Source: Candidatus Pacearchaeota archaeon (lineage in GTDB: Archaea; Nanoarchaeota; Nanoarchaeia; Pacearchaeales; GW2011-AR1). Taken from it: 6,017 nucleotides of DNA. The notes beneath the pieces are model-generated. The model did no database searches and had not been told where the DNA came from. It saw nothing but the letters and a program-made list of their open reading frames with translations. Made by a program: the position numbers and the translations under genes. The stretch is taken from contig NZER01000350.1 in assembly GCA_002690445.1 (NCBI GenBank), positions 1-6,017 on the forward strand, read 5' to 3'. This document shows positions 1-6,017 of the stretch, one piece after another; positions within the stretch are counted from its first letter, which is position 1, and every line of letters begins with the position of its first letter.

Positions 1-53
1 GGGATGTCAGGCGTATCCTGAGTGGCCGCCTCGATAACCTGTTCATCTGCCAT
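1..53 (-). CDS. Start of next late gene, partial (N-terminal 17 codons); acidic N-terminus, function unknown
   Basis: The reading frame opens with ATG at 53-51 and runs off the left edge. The visible protein is MADEQVIEAATQDTPDI, followed by an incomplete codon. The start is well supported: AAGGAG lies six bases upstream, it is the only ATG near that site, and it follows an 87-base non-coding gap. The visible part is acidic (D3, E4, E8, D13, D16 and no lysine or arginine) and probably disordered. It has no signal peptide or membrane segment. Acidic, flexible N-termini are common in phage scaffolding and head proteins, and a strong ribosome binding site suits an abundant virion component. That assignment is inference from position and composition, because 17 residues cannot identify a family. 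Same strand as the giant gene upstream, but probably with its own promoter. Confidence 0.8.
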   Translation of the reverse strand, partial: MADEQVIEAATQDTPDI

Positions 54-59
54 GATGCT

Positions 60-65
60 CTCCTT
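60..65 (-). promoter_or_regulatory. Strong Shine-Dalgarno site for the gene starting at 53
   Basis: On the minus strand AAGGAG is followed by a six-base spacer (AGCATC) and then ATG. This is a near-ideal match to the anti-Shine-Dalgarno sequence and is clearly better than the site before the giant gene. It fixes the start of the leftmost gene and suggests efficient translation. Confidence 0.8.
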
Positions 66-89
66 GTGAGTTACCTATTAGGGTCATCA

Positions 90-106
90 CAGAGCAATTC
101 GCTCTG
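90..106 (-). other. Short inverted repeat (6-bp stem, 5-base loop) near the predicted transcript start
   Basis: CAGAGC (90-95) and GCTCTG (101-106) form a perfect stem around AATTC. Read leftward, the sequence after the stem (TGATGACC) is not U-rich, so it does not resemble an intrinsic terminator for the giant gene. Read rightward it is followed by ATTTTC, but no rightward gene needs ending here. It lies between the candidate -10 and the ribosome binding site, so a 5'-leader hairpin or a regulator-binding palindrome is possible. Confidence 0.3.
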
Positions 107-135
107 ATTTTCACACAGTGATGATGCTGTGTCAA
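107..135 (-). promoter_or_regulatory. Candidate sigma70-type promoter with extended -10, reading leftward
   Basis: On the minus strand a perfect -35 hexamer TTGACA (135-130) is followed by a 17-base spacer and GAAAAT (112-107), a 4-of-6 match to TATAAT. The spacer ends in TGT, giving an extended -10 (TGN). Transcription would start near position 100, leaving a leader of about 47 bases before the ATG at 53. It sits just inside the gap after the giant gene, where an extra promoter for an abundant structural gene would make sense. The phage's host and sigma factor preference are unknown, and one -10/-35 pair can arise by chance, so this remains a candidate. Confidence 0.4.
113..132 (-). other. 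Short inverted repeat (6-bp stem, 8-base loop) overlapping the candidate promoter spacer
   Basis: ACACAG (113-118) and CTGTGT (127-132) are perfect complements separated by TGATGATG. The repeat starts nine bases after the stop codon of the giant gene. No run of U follows it in the leftward direction (the next bases are GAAAATC), so it is a poor intrinsic terminator. It could be an operator-like palindrome over the promoter spacer, an mRNA 3'-end hairpin, or chance. Confidence 0.3.
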
Positions 136-140
136 TTCTG

Positions 141-3100
141 TCATCTTGCGCCTGATGGAAGGGCAGGGGTCTGCAGCCATCCACCAAAGGTAGAGTCCTC
201 CGGGGGATTGGTGAGCAATTCGTCCATGTTCGGGAAGTCACTCGTATCATATGACTTCATGGATGGGTCAGGCATCGACGGCGACAGTGGGTTTCGGCCT
301 TCCACGATACCCTCGTAGAACATCCATCCTTCATCGGTCATAGGAACAGTGGTATATCCCCATTTCAATAGTTCAACGTCAAGAGCGGGGTTGGTCATGC
401 GAAGCCGATGTCTCTCACCGTCACGCATAGCAGTAATCTGATTGAGGATAGGATACTGGCGCAACATATGTCGCTGTTGTATGCGGTCTGCCGCAAGGTA
501 CCCATTCCAAATGCGTTGGACCTCGGACGGGAAATCTTGAATGATGGTGTTGTTGATGTTCCAGTACGCCTTCAATATTTCCTGTCCGTGCCAATATTGC
601 CTGAGCAACATCGGCGAGTTCTCGCGGTGCAACATATTCCGGTATTCGACCTTCTCTAATACCGTTGGGTCTTGTTGGAATTTCCATTGCGCTATAGCGT
701 GGTCGCGCCCCTGGAAGTTGATTTCCCCTAACGCATCCTCCTTGAGCCATTGCGGGTCAAACCATATGTCCCAGTATTCAAAGTACGCCTTGTCTTCTGC
801 GAACTTTGGGTCATCTTGCTTCATGTCAGCAGCGACGTCAGCGAAGCGCGGGTCGTCCCGAGTCACTTGGTTGGTGATGCGGTACTCAGTATTGGTGTCT
901 TGGATGAACTTCCGGACGTCGATGCCCCATGTATAGGTGCCGTCGTCGATTAACCTTTGAGCGTCATTGAGCTTGTTGTCCCGTGCCAGGCGGTTCTTTT
1001 CGAGTCTAGCAAAGTAATCTGTCGTCTCTTGGTTCCGGCCCCTGCGCTTACTGTCAGCAATGGCAGCTTCATATGCTTGTTGGATTTCTGGTATATGACT
1101 ACGAAAGACCTTCTCCTCATAGTCACTAATCTCGGTTCCGTCTTTGCCTGCCACTTCAGCAAGCATATTGTGGTAGATGTCCCATTGGCTTTCAGGGAAC
1201 GACCGAAGCCCGTAAAAGTCGGCCAATGCTGTAGGCCATGCACCGCCACCTTCAGTGATAAGTTCTTCAGACCAGATAGGTGCCACTACCGTAGAAAGGT
1301 AGTCTTTAACAGCGCTCTCTTCTCCACGGACAGGCTCACCAAGGAAATTGCGTCCAGAAATCAATGTCCACGCTTGGCTGGTGACACCAGCAGCTTTACC
1401 ACGATATGCCCGCAGTATCGGGTTGCTCATATCAAATTCAATCAAGGCATCAGGAACTTGCGTCCCGGTGATTGTGCCTTCCCCTGCCATGGCTTCGCCT
1501 GCCGTCGCCATGATGATTCGCATCGGAGCATAGTGGATGCCGCCGATACCGACACGCCTGCCGCCAATCTCGACCGTCCACAAGTCCGCACCGTCGCCGC
1601 CCAATCTCTTGGGTAACGGGTTTACCTTGGGCTCTTGACCTAATGATATGGCGGCCAAGGTGAAGAATGTCGTGTTGAACGCAATCGAACCCATGACCAT
1701 ATTGCGTGCTTGCTTGCCGGTATAGCCACCCTTGAGGATATGCCCTATTAAAGCGACCTGAGCGAAGGTGTAGCGTGGTGAAAAGAAGCCTATCGCACTC
1801 AATAGTCGCCGACGAGTGTCGGCGTAGCCGAGATTTTCCATCGACAAGATGCCCGTCATCAAGTTGGTCATGCGTGCCAGGTCAACCAAGTTCCCGGTCT
1901 TCTCTGCGAAAGGCGCATATGCCTTCCACATCTCGTTCGCAGCGACATTTCTACCGCCCGTCCATGCGGCATCAGCCCTGCCTAATGTCTGTTTCACTAC
2001 TCCTTTGCCGAACGGGGCCGCTTTTTTAGTGCCTATCCTAGCCATCTTTTTTAGTTCTGCCGCTCTAGTAAGTGCGCCTGCATCATCTTTTATCTGCCAT
2101 CTAGCGATGCGGTCTAAGCTATTTATTATGTCGTTGACCCCCATGGTCATTTCAGATGGCTGTATCAAGCTACCATGACTGATGCGCTCACCCATAACGC
2201 GGTAATTCTCGGGCTGCATCCAGTATGCAATCATGTGTTCTGGGTCTAGCGCAGACCAAAGCGAATGTTTGGCGGAGGTCAGGAATAGGTTGGTGAAGCG
2301 CGGCCCTTCGGGTCTGACGCCGTAATATCCAGATACTGCCCGAGTTGCACGACCAGCCTTGGTTCCAGCTACGGCTCCAGCGACGTCATCAATCGTACTG
2401 TTGGCGGCGGCCATGCGATTGCCGCGTATAGCGACCTGATTAGGGCCGACGTATCCGCTCTTCAGTCCCCTCTGCATGGTTTCGCTAAGTAGGTCCTTGC
2501 CGTAGCTTGCCGTCCCCCCAATCAGATTGGCAAAGTCGATGCCAAGCAACCCCGATAGTTGGATGAACATCAAGCCAACGTCGAAGGAAGCCTTCAACAG
2601 ACGGTAGGTATTGGAGATTAGGCCCATAATGCGTAGCGCATTTCGTATAAATGCACCTTCCGTACCCATCCGCGAGTATCCGAACCGCTCACTTATGGCT
2701 GTAGCGAGGTCTGCGCCAGTACGGAATACAGGCGTGCCGGTCAGATTATCTATTATCTGCCCTGGTATGAACTTCCCTGATACTCCAGGCACGCCTATGG
2801 CTTGTCCCATACTCGGCGTTATATCTGCGCCTAAGCCATATTTATCTAGTACGTCTCGTTTTCTCCGTAATGCGCTCCTTTGTGCGAATTTTGCCACCTC
2901 CTGTTGGCGTGTCAGCATGTTACGCAGATGCTCAAGTGTGTCTCGGCGGGTCGTAGCCTCATCAAATATATTCTCTCCGGCGTCGCCTAACGATTCCGCC
3001 CGACTTAGCGCGGCTCGTCTGCGTCGCCTTACTATCGGAGAACCAGGCCCTTCGAACTCGTCTTTGTATATCTTCAGAAGCATCTTATTGGCTTTAATTT

Positions 3101-5888
3101 GAGAGCCGCTATGCTTGCGCAGTACAGCTCCAATCTCACGCTGTGTGACCAAGCCTTTATGGACGCTGTCTCGAATCTCTTGGACGCCTTCCGTGTACGC
3201 TTTCCACACATCTGCGGGCATGCCAACGCTACGTATGGCTTTAGGGTCGCCACCTGCGGCCTTTAACTTTGTCCGTGCGTCTTTAACTATGTCTTGGATT
3301 CGCTGAGGCCAAGTTAAGACATAAGCCTCGCGCTCGCCGGGAGCGAAGCGTCCTTCGGTGGTCCTTGGTCGCCTAGTAGTGGCCTTGCCCCGCCGTGTCC
3401 ACCGTCTACCGCGGTCACGCACAGTGCCTGAAACAGCAGCCGTAGGGAAGTTCTCTAGCCATTCTTCTATGCGTACTTCAGTAAGTAGCCGGTTGAAGTG
3501 ACCTTTCTTGATATTCGCAAACCCTGCTACTTCACTCTTGAACCTGCTGATGACGTTAAACCCAGACGTGACGTCCATCGTCATCATCATTTCCCATATC
3601 TCAGCAAGTTCGTCGCCGCCTGGGAAGGTGCGTAAGATGTCTAGGTCTTTCTGCGATATGACATATCTGGGAGTGACGGTCTTTCGACCTATGCCTGCGC
3701 CCGCCGCCGCTACCCCGACCGCTCTCCGGAAAACGTCCAAGACCCGAACATGTTCAGCGTTAGATGCTATTTCGGCATTTAAGCCTGGAGCCCTGCCAAT
3801 CCCGCCGTCTTCTTGATTGACGATACCTGCCATCCGATTCACGCGGTCTTCCCATCTGGCCTGAGTAGTAAGAGCCTGTTGCTCTGGTGTCAGTTCTAAC
3901 CACGAAGGCAAACCGTCCAGTAATTCATCTTTGGTGATAGCAAATTCACTGATGAATTGCTTGACCCTCTGGTCGGTAATCATGCGGTAGGTTATCGTAG
4001 CCTGCTCAGTTAGCTCTTTAACGATGTCGGGCTCGTATCCAACACGTTGAAGGCCGTTGATTACATAGTCGATGCTACGCGGTTTATCAATGCGACCTCC
4101 GCGTATGTCTACATTCGCCAGATTAGCCAGGTCTTCTAAGCCGTCAAAGAAGTCGTCATCAAGATTCAAGCGTTGAATCAATGAAGGTTGGGCCTTCAGG
4201 TCTTGAAGGATGCGTATAATGTACGCATCCCATTCTTCACCGATGATGCGCTTGTTCGTGTAGCCTTTTTCTTCTAGCTGGTTGACTATCATGCGAACGT
4301 AATCGTCGCCAAGTTTGTCTCTGTATGTCCTTACGACACGGTGGACATACTGATAGTCGCTCTCTCCTTGAATCTTCCGCACGGTTACGCCAGGTTCGTC
4401 GTCTAGGAGTTTAGTTAATGCCTTGGAAGTCTCGCGCACTTCCTCTAAGAACGCTTTTATCTTGGTGCCCTCTTCACCTGTAAAGGCATAGTGGCCGATA
4501 TTTTCAGTGATGTCATGCAACTGCATGCTCATCACTTCGTCTTTGCCTAGACCCTTAACCTGTTCTATGTTGTCACTAATGACATTGCCTAAATCGTCTT
4601 GCTTGATTAAGGGGTTTTCAAAGTCCCACCTAGCTGGACCAAGACCGCCTGCTACGCCAGGTCTGCGTTGTGCGTATCCCAAAGCCCTGGGTTTCAGCGT
4701 CGCATGGAACACCAGGGCAGGTATGGCATTGGCATACATGACGTCGCGGTAGAGTCCGACCTGTCTTATTGGGTCTCTAGCTATGGCAGCAGGATGGAAA
4801 ATCTGAGCAACTAGTTCTAACGGAGCTTTGAACGGATGGACGCCCATCCTGTTGAACTCCATCAGGTCCTTCCATACACCTGCGCCGCCCAAGATGGTAC
4901 GGCCATGCTGGTCAACCCGTGTACCGAACTGGCCTGCTTTCCATTCATCTATTCCTGGCAACGGCATTGCTCGGCTCGCCGCTACGTCTGTGGTATAGAC
5001 CGGCAAGCCCTTTGGAGGGTCAACGCGGTGCAAAGTGTCATAGGTCTCATTCAAGACAGCATCGGTATATGCGTGACTGAATACCCCTGATTGAGCTTTG
5101 TTTATCTCGGTACGCTTGGCCCGTGCCACCGACCCAGGGGTCTTTGCCCAGTCCGCATGCTTGGTTGCTTCAAGTAATTCATCTGATATACCCATCCTGG
5201 CACCGGACAGGTTCCGTACTTTGGATAGGGCCATATCCGGCGACAGTAAACCAACAGCCATGCTTTCCCAGAAGCCGCGTTCGTGCATTCTTTCAACATA
5301 GTGCGAATCGTCACTGACGAAATTCGAGCCTATTTGTTGCATCTTCTCCATGAATGACATGTCCGGGTCAAAGCCTTCTCTTTGTAGCCGGAATCGTTTT
5401 TCTTCTTCTGATTCGGCACCTATGCCGAAGTTCTTACCCGTGAATAAATTACGGAAATCGTCCAGAGTAGCCTCAGCCGTAGCAACAGAGAAGTTCATTG
5501 CATGTCTGAGACCAGGATAACTAAAAGGCTCCAAAACATTCAGTGGGTTCCATGAGAACCCTCGGTCCTGTTGCCAATCTTCCTTACCCAGCCATGCGCT
5601 CCACCCTGGTAGTGAAGCATCAGCGCGGGCACCGGTGCGACCCGTTATAAGTTCGGAGAAAGACTGCGTGGGCTGAGATGTCGATGGTTGTTGCGCTGAT
5701 ACTCCGGGCGCAAGCATGCCGCCAGAGGTAGGAGGCCCAATCTGCGGAGCGGCAGGCGCGGCAATTTCAGGCGTGCGAAGCCATCCACCAAAATTGTTTG
5801 CCATCGAAGGTTTCCCCGCGTCTTTCTCGCGGTCACGCAGAAACTTGTCGCTGGGTTTATTAGCTGGAAGTTCGTATGGCCCGGCCAT
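141..5888 (-). CDS. Giant phage virion-associated protein, 1915 aa (putative internal/DNA-ejection or large polyvalent-type protein)
   Basis: This uninterrupted frame starts at ATG 5888-5886 and ends with TGA at 143-141. No earlier start is possible: an in-frame TAG lies at 5906-5904 with no start codon in between. The start overlaps the previous stop (TAATG), and a weak TAAGG lies eight bases upstream. Visible regions: residues 1-92, Pro/Ala/Ser/Gly-rich and probably disordered; 93-160, tryptophan-rich; 160-720, charged and largely helical; 720-735, Ala/Gly-rich; 824-847, basic linker with ten Arg and one Lys; 954-958, five arginines in a row; 1093-1125, hydrophobic; 1333-1530, hydrophobic module resembling a region of other very large phage proteins; 1560-1865, helical and rich in Trp/Tyr; 1866-1915, proline-rich tail. 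No signal peptide, HExxH metallopeptidase motif, lytic transglycosylase motif set or polymerase motif was found. A virion protein delivered with or guiding the DNA fits its size, hydrophobic patches and operon position. That role is inference, and tape-measure-like or other internal head roles remain possible. Confidence 0.72.
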   Translation of the reverse strand: MAGPYELPANKPSDKFLRDREKDAGKPSMANNFGGWLRTPEIAAPAAPQIGPPTSGGMLAPGVSAQQPSTSQPTQSFSELITGRTGARADASLPGWSAWLGKEDWQQDRGFSWNPLNVLEPFSYPGLRHAMNFSVATAEATLDDFRNLFTGKNFGIGAESEEEKRFRLQREGFDPDMSFMEKMQQIGSNFVSDDSHYVERMHERGFWESMAVGLLSPDMALSKVRNLSGARMGISDELLEATKHADWAKTPGSVARAKRTEINKAQSGVFSHAYTDAVLNETYDTLHRVDPPKGLPVYTTDVAASRAMPLPGIDEWKAGQFGTRVDQHGRTILGGAGVWKDLMEFNRMGVHPFKAPLELVAQIFHPAAIARDPIRQVGLYRDVMYANAIPALVFHATLKPRALGYAQRRPGVAGGLGPARWDFENPLIKQDDLGNVISDNIEQVKGLGKDEVMSMQLHDITENIGHYAFTGEEGTKIKAFLEEVRETSKALTKLLDDEPGVTVRKIQGESDYQYVHRVVRTYRDKLGDDYVRMIVNQLEEKGYTNKRIIGEEWDAYIIRILQDLKAQPSLIQRLNLDDDFFDGLEDLANLANVDIRGGRIDKPRSIDYVINGLQRVGYEPDIVKELTEQATITYRMITDQRVKQFISEFAITKDELLDGLPSWLELTPEQQALTTQARWEDRVNRMAGIVNQEDGGIGRAPGLNAEIASNAEHVRVLDVFRRAVGVAAAGAGIGRKTVTPRYVISQKDLDILRTFPGGDELAEIWEMMMTMDVTSGFNVISRFKSEVAGFANIKKGHFNRLLTEVRIEEWLENFPTAAVSGTVRDRGRRWTRRGKATTRRPRTTEGRFAPGEREAYVLTWPQRIQDIVKDARTKLKAAGGDPKAIRSVGMPADVWKAYTEGVQEIRDSVHKGLVTQREIGAVLRKHSGSQIKANKMLLKIYKDEFEGPGSPIVRRRRRAALSRAESLGDAGENIFDEATTRRDTLEHLRNMLTRQQEVAKFAQRSALRRKRDVLDKYGLGADITPSMGQAIGVPGVSGKFIPGQIIDNLTGTPVFRTGADLATAISERFGYSRMGTEGAFIRNALRIMGLISNTYRLLKASFDVGLMFIQLSGLLGIDFANLIGGTASYGKDLLSETMQRGLKSGYVGPNQVAIRGNRMAAANSTIDDVAGAVAGTKAGRATRAVSGYYGVRPEGPRFTNLFLTSAKHSLWSALDPEHMIAYWMQPENYRVMGERISHGSLIQPSEMTMGVNDIINSLDRIARWQIKDDAGALTRAAELKKMARIGTKKAAPFGKGVVKQTLGRADAAWTGGRNVAANEMWKAYAPFAEKTGNLVDLARMTNLMTGILSMENLGYADTRRRLLSAIGFFSPRYTFAQVALIGHILKGGYTGKQARNMVMGSIAFNTTFFTLAAISLGQEPKVNPLPKRLGGDGADLWTVEIGGRRVGIGGIHYAPMRIIMATAGEAMAGEGTITGTQVPDALIEFDMSNPILRAYRGKAAGVTSQAWTLISGRNFLGEPVRGEESAVKDYLSTVVAPIWSEELITEGGGAWPTALADFYGLRSFPESQWDIYHNMLAEVAGKDGTEISDYEEKVFRSHIPEIQQAYEAAIADSKRRGRNQETTDYFARLEKNRLARDNKLNDAQRLIDDGTYTWGIDVRKFIQDTNTEYRITNQVTRDDPRFADVAADMKQDDPKFAEDKAYFEYWDIWFDPQWLKEDALGEINFQGRDHAIAQWKFQQDPTVLEKVEYRNMLHRENSPMLLRQYWHGQEILKAYWNINNTIIQDFPSEVQRIWNGYLAADRIQQRHMLRQYPILNQITAMRDGERHRLRMTNPALDVELLKWGYTTVPMTDEGWMFYEGIVEGRNPLSPSMPDPSMKSYDTSDFPNMDELLTNPPEDSTFGGWLQTPALPSGAR
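165..188 (-). repeat. C-terminal copy of the FGGWL(R/Q)TP motif (residues 1901-1908)
   Basis: The giant protein ends with FGGWLQTP and then ALPSGAR. The first 14 bases on the minus strand, TTTGGTGGATGGCT, are identical to the start of the copy near the N-terminus and in the same reading phase. The motif sits at the end of a proline-rich acidic tail, seven residues from the C-terminus. Confidence 0.75.
792..857 (-). repeat. Degenerate internal repeat DDP(R/K)FA, 14-residue period, in the giant protein (residues 1678-1699)
   Basis: DDPRFAD at 1678-1684 is followed by DDPKFAE at 1692-1698, exactly 14 residues later. The DNA copies differ at several codons (for example CGC versus AAG), so this is an older or selected repeat rather than a fresh slippage product. 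It lies in a charged helical stretch just before an aromatic-rich segment with W1706, W1709 and W1714. Confidence 0.5.
1299..1892 (-). other. Recognisable module within the giant protein (residues about 1333-1530), like that of other huge phage proteins (LPD38-like?)
   Basis: In order, this part shows 'LGYADTRRRLLSAIGFFSPRY' style residues (key: FFSPRY at 1368-1373), a helical linker, a TM-like helix at 1397-1417, a short beta element 'VEIGGRRVGIGG' (1439-1450), a second hydrophobic helix at 1451-1468, then 'SGRNFLGEPV' (1511-1520). From memory, this arrangement (FFSPR, hydrophobic helix, G-x-R-x-(D/G)-x-(W/G)-GG strand, 'LTGRNFLGEPV'-like end) recurs in very large hypothetical proteins of uncultured and podovirus-like phages. 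Some of these carry the label 'large polyvalent protein-associated domain 38'. The exact family name is uncertain without a profile search. No catalytic residue set is evident, so a structural or membrane-interacting role seems likelier than an enzyme. Confidence 0.45.
1638..1700 (-). other. TM-like hydrophobic helix in the giant protein (residues 1397-1417)
   Basis: About 21 residues (MVMGSIAFNT to LAAISLG) carry no charge and are rich in Met, Ile, Phe, Ala and Leu. They are flanked by basic residues upstream (K1392, R1395) and a Glu/Lys-containing segment after (E1419, K1421). This is the most convincing membrane-spanning candidate in the protein. In a protein without a signal peptide, it would fit a virion protein that inserts into the host membrane during DNA entry. 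A buried core helix is the alternative. Confidence 0.4.
3348..3419 (-). other. Arginine-rich linker in the giant protein (residues 824-847)
   Basis: Within 24 residues there are ten arginines (824, 826, 828, 829, 832, 833, 839, 840, 842, 847) and K835 against only one Asp and one Glu, mixed with Gly, Thr and Pro. The segment is probably disordered and separates the N-terminal helical half from the rest. It could bind packaged DNA or be an exposed protease-sensitive hinge. A second basic cluster (five consecutive Arg, residues 954-958, at 3029-3015) lies about 110 residues further on. Confidence 0.5.
5769..5792 (-). repeat. N-terminal copy of the FGGWL(R/Q)TP motif (residues 33-40)
   Basis: FGGWLRTP follows MANN (29-32) and is followed by a Pro/Ala-rich stretch. 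It matches the C-terminal copy at seven of eight residues (R versus Q is the only change). The first 14 bases of the two copies are identical, about 5.6 kb apart. A possible internal start at M29 would place this motif five residues from the N-terminus. Confidence 0.75.
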
Positions 5889-6017
5889 TATGTTTGCCTT
5901 ACCCTACGTGCGCCCATCCGGAGCGGCGTGCGCCTGGTTCCGCCAGGCATGACAGAGCGCATTTCCTGTTCTAGTTCAGCTTGAGGTATACCGGCCATCC
6001 TGCCCATCTTCTGGTAA
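5888..6017 (-). CDS. C-terminal end of the upstream late gene, partial (42 codons); function unknown
   Basis: A frame entering from the right edge reads YQKMGRMAGIPQAELEQE, continues through MRSVMPGG, and ends RRVRQT before TAA at 5890-5888. The last 20 residues are strongly basic (seven Arg and no acid). The part before it is a short amphipathic stretch with E15, E17 and E19. The stop overlaps the ATG of the giant gene by one base (TAATG), so the two genes are almost certainly co-transcribed and probably translationally coupled. That overlap is also the main evidence that this frame is real, because only 42 residues are visible. In phage late operons this position may hold a portal, head-tail or another internal virion protein, but nothing seen here distinguishes these. 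Confidence 0.65.
   Translation of the reverse strand, partial: YQKMGRMAGIPQAELEQEMRSVMPGGTRRTPLRMGARRVRQT
5897..5901 (-). promoter_or_regulatory. Weak Shine-Dalgarno-like TAAGG before the giant gene
   Basis: TAAGG lies eight bases upstream of the ATG at 5888, inside the coding end of the preceding gene. It is much weaker than the site before the gene at 53. Because the preceding TAA shares a base with this ATG, translation probably depends largely on terminating ribosomes re-initiating (translational coupling). Confidence 0.45.

Noticed and set aside
90..132. Intrinsic terminator after the giant gene
   Set aside because: Both hairpins have only 6-bp stems, and neither is followed by a U-run in the leftward direction.
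421..750. Leftward 109-codon frame nested in the giant gene
   Set aside because: It overlaps the giant gene in another phase, has an unusual composition rich in His, Pro and Arg, and has no independent evidence such as a good ribosome binding site or a recognisable domain. The nested leftward frames at 950-1249, 5102-5314 and 5645-5836 are likewise treated as shadows.
957..1616. Rightward open frame of 219 codons opposite the giant gene
   Set aside because: It lies wholly antisense to a well-supported long frame, is cysteine-rich with an incoherent composition, and is best explained as a shadow of that gene's codons. The other rightward frames (for example 2611-3102, 541-936, 3508-3816) were rejected for the same reason.
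141..5888. Metallopeptidase, lytic transglycosylase or N4-type virion RNA polymerase activity in the giant protein
   Set aside because: No HExxH is present (the nearest, HERGF at 202-206, does not fit). I could not find a transglycosylase Glu-Ser with its following motifs, nor the T7-like polymerase motifs.
1..6017. tRNA gene, CRISPR array, insertion sequence, attachment site or replication origin
   Set aside because: No cloverleaf, regularly spaced repeats, terminal inverted repeats with a transposase, or iteron cluster was seen. The only non-coding stretch is the 87-base gap at 54-140.

Overview
The window looks like part of the late (virion) gene block of a tailed dsDNA bacteriophage or prophage. 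It is almost fully coding, and all three supported genes run leftward on the minus strand. They are tightly packed, and base composition is roughly balanced by eye. One gene of 1915 codons fills about 95% of the window. No cellular gene, integrase, transposase, tRNA or rRNA gene, or CRISPR array is visible, so host and exact phage lineage cannot be named from this sequence.

Layout in transcription order (right to left): (1) 6017-5888 holds the last 42 codons of an unidentified gene with an arginine-rich tail. Its TAA overlaps the next ATG by one base. (2) 5888-141 is the giant gene. Its product has proline-rich, probably disordered tails at both ends, a long mostly helical body, and two arginine-rich stretches near the middle. 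The most recognisable part is a hydrophobic module at residues about 1333-1530. Its sequence style ('FFSPRY', a TM-like helix, an 'IGG-R-VGIGG' strand, 'SGRNFLGEPV') matches very large phage proteins usually annotated as hypothetical, internal/ejection or 'large polyvalent' proteins. (3) 140-54 is an 87-base gap with a candidate promoter, two short hairpins and a strong ribosome binding site. (4) 53-1 is the first 17 codons of the next gene, with an acidic N-terminus that would suit a scaffold or head protein but does not prove it.

The likely reading is that the first two genes are translationally coupled parts of a virion-assembly operon. The giant protein would be packaged in the head or tail, possibly as a DNA-ejection protein. 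The gene after the gap may have its own promoter and strong translation start, as expected for a product needed in many copies.

The most unusual signal is a shared octapeptide, FGGWL(R/Q)TP, near both ends of the giant protein (residues 33-40 and 1901-1908). The first 14 bases of the two copies are identical. This suggests matched docking or assembly tags at both termini and is the main thing to follow up.
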